From: Sandaracinaceae bacterium
GTDB taxonomy: Bacteria > Myxococcota_A > Polyangia > Polyangiales > JAFGIB01
Reading direction: 5' to 3'
DNA length: 43,306 bases
Assembly: GCA_017881055.1 (NCBI GenBank)
Contig: JADGRF010000163.1
Coordinates: 1 to 43,306, forward strand
Shown: piece by piece, positions 33,033 to 40,759 of the stretch
Layout of the letters: each line of letters starts with the position of its first letter
Position numbering within the stretch: position 1 is the stretch's first letter
Notes under the pieces: model-generated
Seen by the model: only the letters and a program-made list of their open reading frames with translations
Told to the model about the DNA's origin: nothing
Databases searched by the model: none
Position numbers and translations under genes: made by a program

Positions 33033-33059
33033 CGCGCGAGTCCTGTCGTGACGGGAGGC

Positions 33060-34166
33060 CTATTCGAACAAGCCGCGCAGCTTGTCGAGGAACGTTTGCT
33101 GCTGCGGGTGCGTCTCGGCGCCCACTTCACGCGCCAGCTCTTCGAGCAGCTCGCGCTGGCGATCCGTGAGCTTGGCGGGCACTTCCACGACGACCTTCAC
33201 CAGCTCGTCGCCCTTGCCGTAGCCGCCGAACACCGGCAGGCCCTTGCCGCGTAACCGGAACACCTTGCCGGACTGCGTGCCCGGTGGCAGGCGCATCTTC
33301 ACCTTGCCTTCGAGCGTAGGCACGTCGAGGTTCGCGCCGAGCGCGGCCTGCGGAAAGCTCACCGGCACGTCGCACAGCACGTCCGCGCCGATGCGCGTGA
33401 ACAGCGGATGCGGCTTGACCTTCACGTGCACGTGAAGGTCGCCGGTGGCGGCCGGCGTCTGTTCGCCCATGCCGGCCATCGTGCGCACCGCGCCGTCTTC
33501 GAGACCCGCCGGGATCTTCACGCGCAGGCGCTGCTTGCGCGGCACGGCGCCGCGACCGCTGCACTGCTTGCACTGCGCTTCTTTGCGCACGCCCGAGCCG
33601 TCGCAGGAGAAACACGGCCGTGACGTCGCGAAGAAGCCCTTTTGAAAGCGCACTTCGCCGCGGCCCTTGCACGCGGGGCACTCGGGCTGCGTGCTGCCCG
33701 GCTCGGAGCGCGCGCCCTTGCAGTGCTCGCACAGCTCGTGGCGCTCGTACTCGATCTCGCGCTCGGCGCCGATCGCGGCCTCTTCGAACGATACCTCCAG
33801 GTTGTAGCGCAGGTCCTTCGGCATGCGCGACGCACCGCCGCGCCGGCCGAACATGTCGTCGAGGAAGCCCTCGAGGATCTCGCCGATGTTCGCGAAATCC
33901 GCTGCGTCGAAGCCCGTGCCACCGCGCGCTGGATCGAACGCGGCGTGACCCAGCTGGTCGTAGCGCCGGCGCTTGTCGGGGTCGCTGAGCACCGCATACG
34001 CCTCGCTGACCAGCTTGAACTGCTCTTCGGCAGCCTTGTCGTCCGGGTTCTTGTCCGGATGAAACTTGATCGCGAGCTGTTTGTACGCGCGCTTGAGCTC
34101 GTCGGCTGCGACGCCGCGCTCGACGCCCAAGGTCTCGTAGTAGTCACGCTTCTCGGCCACGGCCAT
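33060..34166 (-). CDS. dnaJ: Molecular chaperone DnaJ (type I)
   Basis: A 368-residue type I Hsp40. The J-domain (about 8-70) has YYETLGVERGVAADELKRAY and HPDKNPDD with the essential HPD. A Gly-rich linker follows (LGHAAFDPARGGTGFD). Four zinc-binding CxxCxGxG-type repeats lie at about 145-210 (CEHCKGAR, CPACKGRG, CFSCDGSG, CKQCSGRG). C-terminal peptide-binding domains continue through GDLHVHVKVKPHPLFTR. It stimulates DnaK. No dnaK or grpE is adjacent. The FliI-like gene follows 27 bases downstream. Confidence 0.96.
   Translation of the reverse strand: MAVAEKRDYYETLGVERGVAADELKRAYKQLAIKFHPDKNPDDKAAEEQFKLVSEAYAVLSDPDKRRRYDQLGHAAFDPARGGTGFDAADFANIGEILEGFLDDMFGRRGGASRMPKDLRYNLEVSFEEAAIGAEREIEYERHELCEHCKGARSEPGSTQPECPACKGRGEVRFQKGFFATSRPCFSCDGSGVRKEAQCKQCSGRGAVPRKQRLRVKIPAGLEDGAVRTMAGMGEQTPAATGDLHVHVKVKPHPLFTRIGADVLCDVPVSFPQAALGANLDVPTLEGKVKMRLPPGTQSGKVFRLRGKGLPVFGGYGKGDELVKVVVEVPAKLTDRQRELLEELAREVGAETHPQQQTFLDKLRGLFE
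33417..33440. repeat. 24-bp perfect palindrome inside dnaJ
   Basis: Positions 33417-33440 are identical on both strands, with the centre TTCACGTGCACGTGAA (33421-33436). It encodes the conserved D-L-H-V-H-V-K-V segment of DnaJ, so codon choice may explain it. It resembles parS half-sites but not a full parS. Confidence 0.5.
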
Positions 34167-34246
34167 GCAATCCAGATGCTTTCGGGAGAAGGGGTCTACT
34201 ACAAGCGCGAGCTTGGGAGTAGGGATGGCCCAGGCATGAAATCAGC

Positions 34247-35149
34247 ATGAAGTCAGTCTACGACGTCGCGGAGCACGAGGCGGGCCAGCGCCTGGACCGC
34301 TTCCTGCGTAGCCGCTTGCCCGAGCACAGCCGCGCGAGCGTGGTGGAGCTGGTCGAGCGAGGCGCCGTGCGCGTGAACGGCCGCCATGCGCACAAGGGCA
34401 CGGCGCTACGCTCCGGCGACCGCGTGGAGCTGCAGGCCGACGCGCAGCGCGAAGGTCTCGCGGCCGCGGCCGACGTTGCCCTGCGCGTGCTCTACGAAGA
34501 CGACTGGCTGCTGGCCGTGGACAAGCCCGCCGGCGTGCCCAGCCACTCGCTGCGCCCAGGCGAGACCGGCACCATGGCGTCGGCCCTCGTGGCCCGCTAC
34601 CCCGAGCTCTTGGGCGTCGGCTACCGTCGGCTCGAACCGGGCCTCCTACACCGGCTCGACAACGACACCTCCGGTGTGCTCCTGGCTGCGCGCACGCAGG
34701 AGAGCTTCGCCGCGCTGCGCGAGCTGCACGAGCGCGGCGGCATCGACAAACACTATCTCGCGCTGTGCGCAGGTGAGGTGTCCGCGCCGCAGCTGCTCCA
34801 GGCGTTTCTCGACGCCTCGCAGCGCCGCGTGCGCGTGGCAGCCGACGCGCTGGCCGGTGGCAAACCGATTGGCACCGAGCTCGTGAGCAGCCAACGTCAC
34901 GGAAATCTTTCCCTCGTCGACGTGCGCGTCGCGTTCGCCGCACGCCACCAAGTGCGCGCCCAGCTCGCCGCGCTCGGCCACCCGATTGCAGGTGACACGC
35001 TGTACGGCGGCCCCGCGTTGCCCGGGCTCACGCATCACTTCCTGCACGCGAGCTCGGTTACGCTCGCCCATCCGCTCACCAAGCAGCGGCTCGTGATCGA
35101 GGCCGCGCTGCCCGACGACCTTTCGGCATTGCTGACCCGAATTGGGTGA
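34247..35149 (+). CDS. RluA-family 23S rRNA pseudouridine synthase
   Basis: A 300-residue RNA pseudouridine synthase of the RluA/RluD group. An N-terminal S4 RNA-binding domain (about 12-60: QRLDRFLRSRLP, RVNGRHAHKGTALRSGDRV) precedes the catalytic domain with VDKPAGVPSH and the active-site Asp in HRLDNDTSGVLLAA (D138). RHQVRAQLAALGHPIAGDTLYGG is the family C-terminal signature. It isomerises one or more uridines in rRNA or tRNA; which of RluA, RluC or RluD cannot be decided. Confidence 0.93.
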   Translation: MKSVYDVAEHEAGQRLDRFLRSRLPEHSRASVVELVERGAVRVNGRHAHKGTALRSGDRVELQADAQREGLAAAADVALRVLYEDDWLLAVDKPAGVPSHSLRPGETGTMASALVARYPELLGVGYRRLEPGLLHRLDNDTSGVLLAARTQESFAALRELHERGGIDKHYLALCAGEVSAPQLLQAFLDASQRRVRVAADALAGGKPIGTELVSSQRHGNLSLVDVRVAFAARHQVRAQLAALGHPIAGDTLYGGPALPGLTHHFLHASSVTLAHPLTKQRLVIEAALPDDLSALLTRIG

Positions 35150-35219
35150 CCGCTGTGAATCCGCGCGTTGCACAGGAGCCCGCGCGTTGCCGGTCTTGGT
35201 AGTGCGCGACAGCGCCGGT

Positions 35220-36554
35220 CTACAAGCATTGCCAGTCACCGCCGTCGGCGGCACTGGCGATGGATCCGGCCGGACATGTCCAGTCGCAGCACATCTCCGG
35301 CTGCTGCGAGCAGACGTGCAAGCCGCCGCCGCTACATGAGTTGACGCACGTCGGGGAGCTACCCAGCAATTGGCAGCTACCGAGATTGCAGACAGAGTTT
35401 GCACAGGAGTCATGCGCGGGGACGCACACGCCCTTCGCGAGCGTGTACCCGGCAGGGCATGACCGAGAGCAGCAGCGATTGATCTTGCACACGATGTTTC
35501 CCCCGCCGCAGCTCGTGCCGCACTGGTTTGCAGGACAGTGCGTGGGGGTCTCGTTCGCTGCGCACTGGCAGCATTGGTTCGTGGCGGCGTTGACCACCGA
35601 ACTCGCCGCGCAATCACCAGCAGGCCGCAGTAACCCGTAGGACCAGTCGATCCACGCTGCAGTACCACCTGGACTGTCGACAAAGACTTCGAGCTGGCTG
35701 GAGGTCGTGTGGGATGCGTTGGCGACCAGGCATGTTTCGCTTGGCGGCGAGCTTCCGTCGAGGTGCGGTCGGCAATCCCAGTTGCTGGTGCTGGCCGGAG
35801 CGTTGACTTTGACGTAGAGATCCAGGTCCTGCGGCGAAGAGTTGTTGCTCCACGAAAGGAGAAACACAGCCGTCGCATCCGGGGGGACCGTGAAGGGGGT
35901 CCAGCCGGACGAGCCGGGAGTGAACGTACCGCTGCCGGAGTGCGGAACTTCGGCTCTCACTGATTCGATTGACGATGAGACGTTCACTACGCTGCTCTGG
36001 GTGTTCGCGTAGACGCCCCAGCTGAGCGTTGCTGCCTTGAATGCATAGATGATGCAGGCTTCCGTGCTCGCACCCGGCGCCGCCGGGCGGCAATTGTACG
36101 AGGTGGTCGAGGCTGGTGCCGTGACGTCAGGCACCATGCCCGGAAGTACGAACAGGACGGTTGGTGCCGCCGCCGAATTGGCAGTCTGTTGGACCGTGTT
36201 GGTAGCGTCGTACGCAGCCGTTGTGTTCACGAGGTTGCCTGTCCCAAGCACCTTCACAATGAGATCCGGGTCGCCAGCACTCGCGGTCATCGTGAGCGTG
36301 ACACTGTCGCCAGCGCTCAGCGCGATGTCGGATCCTCGCGAGAATGTGCCGGCGGGGATGGCTCCGTTGGACCAAAGTGCGGCGTTCGAGGCGGTGGAGC
36401 TGGGGCGCGTGCTGCAAACGGCCGAGACGTGAGTCGTGGTCGAGTCGCCACAGGCGGGCCCTGCGTCGGTGTCGGTCGCCGCGACGCTCGGCCATACCGG
36501 TGACGCATAGCGGTTCCCGCGCTTGAGCTCCCGTGCGGTGGCGGGCCCCCGCAT
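35220..36554 (-). CDS. Cys-rich surface protein, main reading frame of a frameshifted lipoprotein
   Basis: The readable 444-residue frame. Two beta-rich domains follow the first 70 residues: GDSVTLTMTASAGDPDLIVKV near residue 82, and ATAVFLLSWSNNSSPQDLDL near residue 230 with LYVKVNAP next. These are like PPC/pre-peptidase C-terminal domains that often cap secreted proteins. Residues about 315-444 are Cys-rich with repeated CC and CPA motifs (CCQCAANETPTHCPANQC, CCSRSCPAGY, CCDWTCPAGS). No signal peptide is present in this frame; it is in the adjacent frame upstream. It is the last gene of a surface-protein set. Confidence 0.75.
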   Translation of the reverse strand: MRGPATARELKRGNRYASPVWPSVAATDTDAGPACGDSTTTHVSAVCSTRPSSTASNAALWSNGAIPAGTFSRGSDIALSAGDSVTLTMTASAGDPDLIVKVLGTGNLVNTTAAYDATNTVQQTANSAAAPTVLFVLPGMVPDVTAPASTTSYNCRPAAPGASTEACIIYAFKAATLSWGVYANTQSSVVNVSSSIESVRAEVPHSGSGTFTPGSSGWTPFTVPPDATAVFLLSWSNNSSPQDLDLYVKVNAPASTSNWDCRPHLDGSSPPSETCLVANASHTTSSQLEVFVDSPGGTAAWIDWSYGLLRPAGDCAASSVVNAATNQCCQCAANETPTHCPANQCGTSCGGGNIVCKINRCCSRSCPAGYTLAKGVCVPAHDSCANSVCNLGSCQLLGSSPTCVNSCSGGGLHVCSQQPEMCCDWTCPAGSIASAADGGDWQCL

Positions 36555-36771
36555 CGGCGCTGCTCATAGGTGCGTCGGCATCGAGATCCGTGCTGAGTCG
36601 TGTACCAGCTTCCGCGTCAAGGTTCCCGCCAGCGTAGGCGCGCGGTGGCGCGCCCGCATCTGAGTGGGATGTCGCCGATGCGAAGCGATCGAAATCGAGG
36701 TTGCATGCACCGATGACGGACAGCGCTGCGGCCAGGTTCATGATCAGCAGGACTTTGGTGCATCCGGTCAT
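36546..36771 (-). pseudogene. N-terminal lipoprotein fragment separated by a one-base shift
   Basis: ATG 36771 (AGGTGG upstream) starts a signal peptide with the lipobox IGAC and an Asp/Ala/Gly-rich linker (DAGAPPRAYAGG, LDADAPMSSADAG). Reading then must change frame to join the main body. Removing one base from the five-G run (CCCCC at 36546-36550 on the plus strand) gives SSADAGPATARELKRG and a complete 516-residue lipoprotein. This is either a real inactivating or phase-variable frameshift or a sequencing error. Confidence 0.7.
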
Positions 36772-36791
36772 CGTGCCACCTGCGGGGTCGG

Positions 36792-38045
36792 TCAGAAGCA
36801 GACCCAGCTGACGTTGCACTCTGCGGCGGAGCCTTGCAGGCTCGAGTTGGTTGCGCTGCCCGTCGTGACCCGGCAGCCGAAGCGCGTGGCTTGGTTCTGC
36901 GCGACGCTGAATACTTGAGCTGCGCTCGCCGTGGTGCTCATCGTCTGGCCAGCGATCGGCAGCGCCACCGAGCGCGACTTTCCCGTGCTCAAGGTGCCGG
37001 CCGCGTCGTGCAGAACCCAGAGCGTGGCGTAGTCCGTAGGTGCGAGCTGGCTGCCCGTCCAGTCGAGCCAAAAGGTGGCGTTGACCATGCAGTTGGCGTT
37101 CGCGCTTGGCACGAAGCCCGCGTTATTGGGCAAGAGGTCGTTCGTTCCCGACGCAAGCGACATCGCCACTGGCTCGTTGCCGGAGGGCAGGCTTCCCAGC
37201 GCCGCCAAGCCCACGCCGCCGGTGGCGATCGAGAACGCGTTGCTGGCGTTGACCGAGAGTCCGCCGCCGCCGGCTGCGGAGTAGCTGACCTCGTTGTCGC
37301 ATTTCCAGCTGCCGCTACCGGCCGCGGTGTACCGGAAGATCTGACCGGTCGCGCACGAGCCGGTGTCAGGTGCCACGCGCAACACGCCACCGGCCAACAG
37401 CAAGCCCGCGCCGTCCACTGCGGGATCGAGCGCGAACGAGCTGCCGTTGAGCACGAGGCCTCCGCCCGAGGTGGCGCTGTAGGTGGTGTTGGCGTCGTCG
37501 CCGCAGACCACCGTGCCGCTTTGGTTGATCGTACGGATGTACTGTTTCAGACCGCACGAGCCAGTCACACGAACCTGCGTCACCGAAGCCCCCGCCGCGG
37601 CGAACGAGCTGGCGTCCTGCCCACCGAGCGTCGTGGCGTCGCCGCAGGTCTTGGCGAAGAACGCATACGGCACGCTGCCGATCTGCGTGCGTGGCACCAT
37701 CTCCACGTCGCCCGAGATCTTGATCCCGAGGTACAAGTCTTTGGTGCCGTCGAAGATCGCAGGATTGAGCGTGGTCTTGATCCCCAGGTAGACGTTGATG
37801 AAGCCCTTGTCGATGGTCAGCGACTGCGTCTCGGTGAACAGCGCGGTACCGGCGAGATCGTTGTCGTAGATCGTGAACACGATCGGCAGCGTGGCATCGA
37901 TCGGCGCTCCGCTGGCGTCGGTCAGGTAACCTTGAAACGGCAAGATGGCCGGCACCGCGGCGCGCGCGCTGGACGTTGCGAGCGTTGCAGTGGCAAGCGC
38001 CATGCACAACACGAGACATCGGGTGTGGAGCGTCTTCATAAGCAT
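36792..38045 (-). CDS. Exported tail-fiber-like surface protein
   Basis: A 417-residue exported protein: signal peptide to about residue 29 (ending SSARA). The N-terminal domain (ILPFQGYLTDASGAPIDATL to INVYLG) is of a kind seen in many myxobacterial exported proteins. VEMVPRTQIGSVPYAFFAKTCGDATTLGG resembles collar or attachment segments of fiber-like proteins. Repeats with GGGL and VNASNAFSIATGGVGLAALG follow. Cysteines are few and mainly in the last third. The function may be a surface fiber or adhesin, which I infer. ATG 38045 or ATG 38039 could be the start. Only 20 bases separate it from the frameshifted lipoprotein. Confidence 0.75.
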   Translation of the reverse strand: MLMKTLHTRCLVLCMALATATLATSSARAAVPAILPFQGYLTDASGAPIDATLPIVFTIYDNDLAGTALFTETQSLTIDKGFINVYLGIKTTLNPAIFDGTKDLYLGIKISGDVEMVPRTQIGSVPYAFFAKTCGDATTLGGQDASSFAAAGASVTQVRVTGSCGLKQYIRTINQSGTVVCGDDANTTYSATSGGGLVLNGSSFALDPAVDGAGLLLAGGVLRVAPDTGSCATGQIFRYTAAGSGSWKCDNEVSYSAAGGGGLSVNASNAFSIATGGVGLAALGSLPSGNEPVAMSLASGTNDLLPNNAGFVPSANANCMVNATFWLDWTGSQLAPTDYATLWVLHDAAGTLSTGKSRSVALPIAGQTMSTTASAAQVFSVAQNQATRFGCRVTTGSATNSSLQGSAAECNVSWVCF

Positions 38046-38076
38046 TTCTGAGCGACGGATTGCTGCCGGACCACGC

Positions 38077-38355
38077 TCAGTGCGCGGGTCCGTTCAGCAC
38101 GTTGGTGAGGTGAAAGTGGGCGCTGGCCGTGACGCCGCCCGACGTTAGCGTGTGAGTCGGCCCGAACATGCCGACGGTGTGGCGCAGGCGATAGTGCTGC
38201 GACTGCGAGACGCCGCCGCCCGACAGGGGCGGCACGACGGGGCCGCCGTCCTTGGGCGCTTGGTAGTTGCGGCTGCGCGGGTAGGTGTCGAGCGCGCAGC
38301 CCGCTGCAAGCAGCAACAGCGCGCACGTCACGGGGATGGAAATGCGAAGAGTCAT
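38077..38355 (-). CDS. Small hypothetical lipoprotein
   Basis: A 92-residue predicted lipoprotein with hydrophobic VTCALLLLAAGC and Cys about 20. The mature part contains APKDGGPVVPP and ends in a conserved-looking stretch QSQHYRLRHTVGMFGPTHTL. ATG 38355 is preferred over an upstream start at 38379. It is the first gene of a run with the tail-fiber-like protein (31-base gap) and the frameshifted lipoprotein. Function unknown. Confidence 0.7.
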   Translation of the reverse strand: MTLRISIPVTCALLLLAAGCALDTYPRSRNYQAPKDGGPVVPPLSGGGVSQSQHYRLRHTVGMFGPTHTLTSGGVTASAHFHLTNVLNGPAH

Positions 38356-38469
38356 GTGCGAGCGAACGGAAGAAACCAAGTCGTCACTCTATAGCAGATC
38401 CGCGCGCGAGATCCCGTTTGCGGAAAACGTGCGTGTGGCCGCGCAATCGTGTACCCGCGCACGTCTTGT

Positions 38470-39276
38470 TCAGACGTCCGCCCGCAGGTCCTGCAGGCGC
38501 AAGTGGGCGCAGTCGCGTGGTGAGCTGAGGCGCTCGGGATCCTGCAGCGCGCTGGCAAGCGCAGCGTCGACGGCCTTCAGCAACGCGGCATCGCCGCTGG
38601 GCAAGCGCGGCAGCGCGATGATCTGCGTGCAGCCTCCCGGGCAGCGCAGGCCTTCCACCATGTGCTCGAACAGCGCGTGCCCGAACGGCACCACGCGTGC
38701 GCGCCCGGCAGACGTCAGCTGCAACAGAAGGGGCGTGCGCTCCGCGGGCGGAGTGTTCGCCAGCTTGGCTGCGGCCTCGGGCTCGGCTGCAACCACTGCG
38801 CCGCCTTCGTCGAACAACGTCAGCGCGTCCTGCTCGCGGGTGCGTGCGTTCGGCAGCTGCGTCGCGTTCTCGCCGACCACGCCCGACAGCGCGGCGAACT
38901 GCCGGGTGTGCAGCGCGCGCTTGGCCAGCGGAAAGATCGCGAAGCACGCCACGTTGAAGAAGTCGTGCCACTCGCGCTCGCGGGTCGGGACTTCGCCGCG
39001 CTTCACGATTCGGCCGTCGTACAGCTCTTCGAGCACCACGCGGCCTTGCGCGCGCTTGTCCTCGCGCCGCACGTTGGCCGCGAAGCGTAGCGGCAGCGCC
39101 CCGCGCGAGCCGGCGAGCTTCTGGTAGAACGCTTCGTAGTCCGCGAGCGTGGGCCAGTCGGTGAAGCTCGCGAAGTGCTCGGCTGCCGCCCTCAGCGGCC
39201 AGAACCACGCGTTACGTTGAGCGAACTGGTTGTCCCAACCTACGCGATGCGTGAGCGCCATGGCGGCGCGCACCAT
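38470..39276 (-). CDS. DUF3025-type hypothetical protein
   Basis: A 268-residue cytoplasmic-looking protein. WHDFFNVACFAIFPLAKRALHTRQFAAL (about 104-131) is the hallmark of the DUF3025 family. Other conserved features are YEAFYQKLAG and the late GHALFEHMVEG. No catalytic motif is known to me for this family, and there is no signal peptide. An ATG at 39261 could be the start instead. Confidence 0.8.
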   Translation of the reverse strand: MVRAAMALTHRVGWDNQFAQRNAWFWPLRAAAEHFASFTDWPTLADYEAFYQKLAGSRGALPLRFAANVRREDKRAQGRVVLEELYDGRIVKRGEVPTREREWHDFFNVACFAIFPLAKRALHTRQFAALSGVVGENATQLPNARTREQDALTLFDEGGAVVAAEPEAAAKLANTPPAERTPLLLQLTSAGRARVVPFGHALFEHMVEGLRCPGGCTQIIALPRLPSGDAALLKAVDAALASALQDPERLSSPRDCAHLRLQDLRADV

Positions 39277-39343
39277 GCCACGCCGCGTGGGCTTCGGCCA
39301 CAGCGCGCGCGGCTTTGTTCACGCGGCGCGTTCACGCACCGCT

Positions 39344-40759
39344 TCACGCCTTCATCGCGGCGATTTCGCCCTTGTCCAGGCTCGGGTCGCCGAAGTCGTC
39401 CACCAAGCTGCCGTCGCTCTTGCGCACGCCCACGGCGTTGAGCAGCGTGTTGAAGAGCTTGTTGTGCGTGACGTTGCCCGCATCCACGTACGCGCCTTGC
39501 TTCAAGTACCCACCGGCGCTGCCCGCGAGCACCCACGGGATGTTGGCGTACGTGTGGCTCACGCCGTGCCCTAAGTCATTGGTCCATGCGGCCACGCCGC
39601 TGTCGAGCAGCGTGCCTTCCGGCGTTCCGTAGCTCGCGAGCTTGTCGAGCAAGTACACGAACAGGCGCGCGTGCAGCTTGTCGATTTCGTGGTGCATGCC
39701 CTGCGCGCCCGCGATCGGGTCGCCGGTGGCGCCGTCGCTGAAGATACGGTGCGAGATCTGGTGGTAGCGCGGCAGCGTGACGCCGTTCATGAAGCCAGGA
39801 ATCGAGAACTGCGTGCTGTCGTTGCCCTGACCCATCTGGATCGTCGCCACGCGCGAGTAGTCACATGCAAACGACAGCGCGACCAAGTCCATGTGCATCT
39901 GCGTGACCGGGATGTAGTTGTTGCCATCCACCGGGTCGATGCCGTCGAGCTCCTGCGCCCGCATCTGCGGCAGCACGCACGCCATCTTCACCTCGACGTC
40001 GCGGATCGCGGACAGGTGCAGGTCGAGGCGCTTGTGGTCCTCGCTGCTGAGCGCGCTGCTCGACAGCAGAGATTGCAGCTGACTTCGCACTAGGTCGTTC
40101 ACGCTCTTGCGCCGCGACGAGATCTGCCTGATCAGCGCCTGATCCATGCCGGCCAGGCCCATCATGCGGGTGTACACGCTGAACGGGTCGTTCTCGGCTC
40201 CGCGCAGCATCTTCGGGCCTCGGTACGACAGCACGATCGGTAGGTAGCCCATGGTCGGCCCGGTCATCAGCGTCAGCGGCTCGGCGCCATCGGGATTGAT
40301 CGCGCTGGCCATGCGGTTGTCCACCGACTCGCCCATCGCGAGTGAATCCGCGCCTTTCGGATCTTGCGAAACTTGCGCTGCGGTGAGCACTTGGTTGCCG
40401 CCGCCGGAGTGACCGCAGCCGTTGCCCGGGAACGCGAAGCGTGTGCCGCGCACCAGCAGAATGTTCTTCGCATGAGGCGCCAGCTCGACTACCGCGCGGT
40501 CCTTCTCGGCCATCAGCGACGCCGTCGTGAGCGGACCCAGGTTGCGCGGCCAGAACAGCTCCGTCTCGCCGTTGCCTGCCTGCGCGACACCGTTGCCTTG
40601 GCGAATGAACACGGCAAAGCGCGGCGTGGGCGCAGGCGCGGCCTCGGCCCGGCGCGTGCTGAATGCGTCGAGCAGCGGCAACCCAAGCGCGACCGTGCCT
40701 GCTCCACGCAGTACGGCGCGGCGGCTGATGCGCTTGCCCAGCGGGTGCGAGATCGTCAT
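39344..40759 (-). CDS. DUF1552-family Tat-exported protein
   Basis: A 471-residue protein of the DUF1552 family found in myxobacteria and planctomycetes. The N-terminus carries a twin-arginine signal (ISRRAVLRGAG, cleaved near residue 35), indicating folded export. The body has GCGHSGGGNQVLTA, KMLRGAENDPFSVYTRMMG, SQLQSLLSSSALSSEDHKRL, and late WTNDLGHGVSHTYANIPWVLAG, matching alkaline-phosphatase/sulfatase-like DUF1552 proteins in outline. Catalytic activity is unproven. ATG 40759 overlaps the DUF1592 stop by 4 bases (ATGA), so the pair is coupled. Confidence 0.9.
   Translation of the reverse strand: MTISHPLGKRISRRAVLRGAGTVALGLPLLDAFSTRRAEAAPAPTPRFAVFIRQGNGVAQAGNGETELFWPRNLGPLTTASLMAEKDRAVVELAPHAKNILLVRGTRFAFPGNGCGHSGGGNQVLTAAQVSQDPKGADSLAMGESVDNRMASAINPDGAEPLTLMTGPTMGYLPIVLSYRGPKMLRGAENDPFSVYTRMMGLAGMDQALIRQISSRRKSVNDLVRSQLQSLLSSSALSSEDHKRLDLHLSAIRDVEVKMACVLPQMRAQELDGIDPVDGNNYIPVTQMHMDLVALSFACDYSRVATIQMGQGNDSTQFSIPGFMNGVTLPRYHQISHRIFSDGATGDPIAGAQGMHHEIDKLHARLFVYLLDKLASYGTPEGTLLDSGVAAWTNDLGHGVSHTYANIPWVLAGSAGGYLKQGAYVDAGNVTHNKLFNTLLNAVGVRKSDGSLVDDFGDPSLDKGEIAAMKA

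Noticed and set aside
33417..33440. The dnaJ palindrome as a parS site
   Set aside because: It has the right half-site ends but an extra six bases in the centre, and it encodes conserved DnaJ residues; no true TGTTTCACGTGAAACA-type site is seen.
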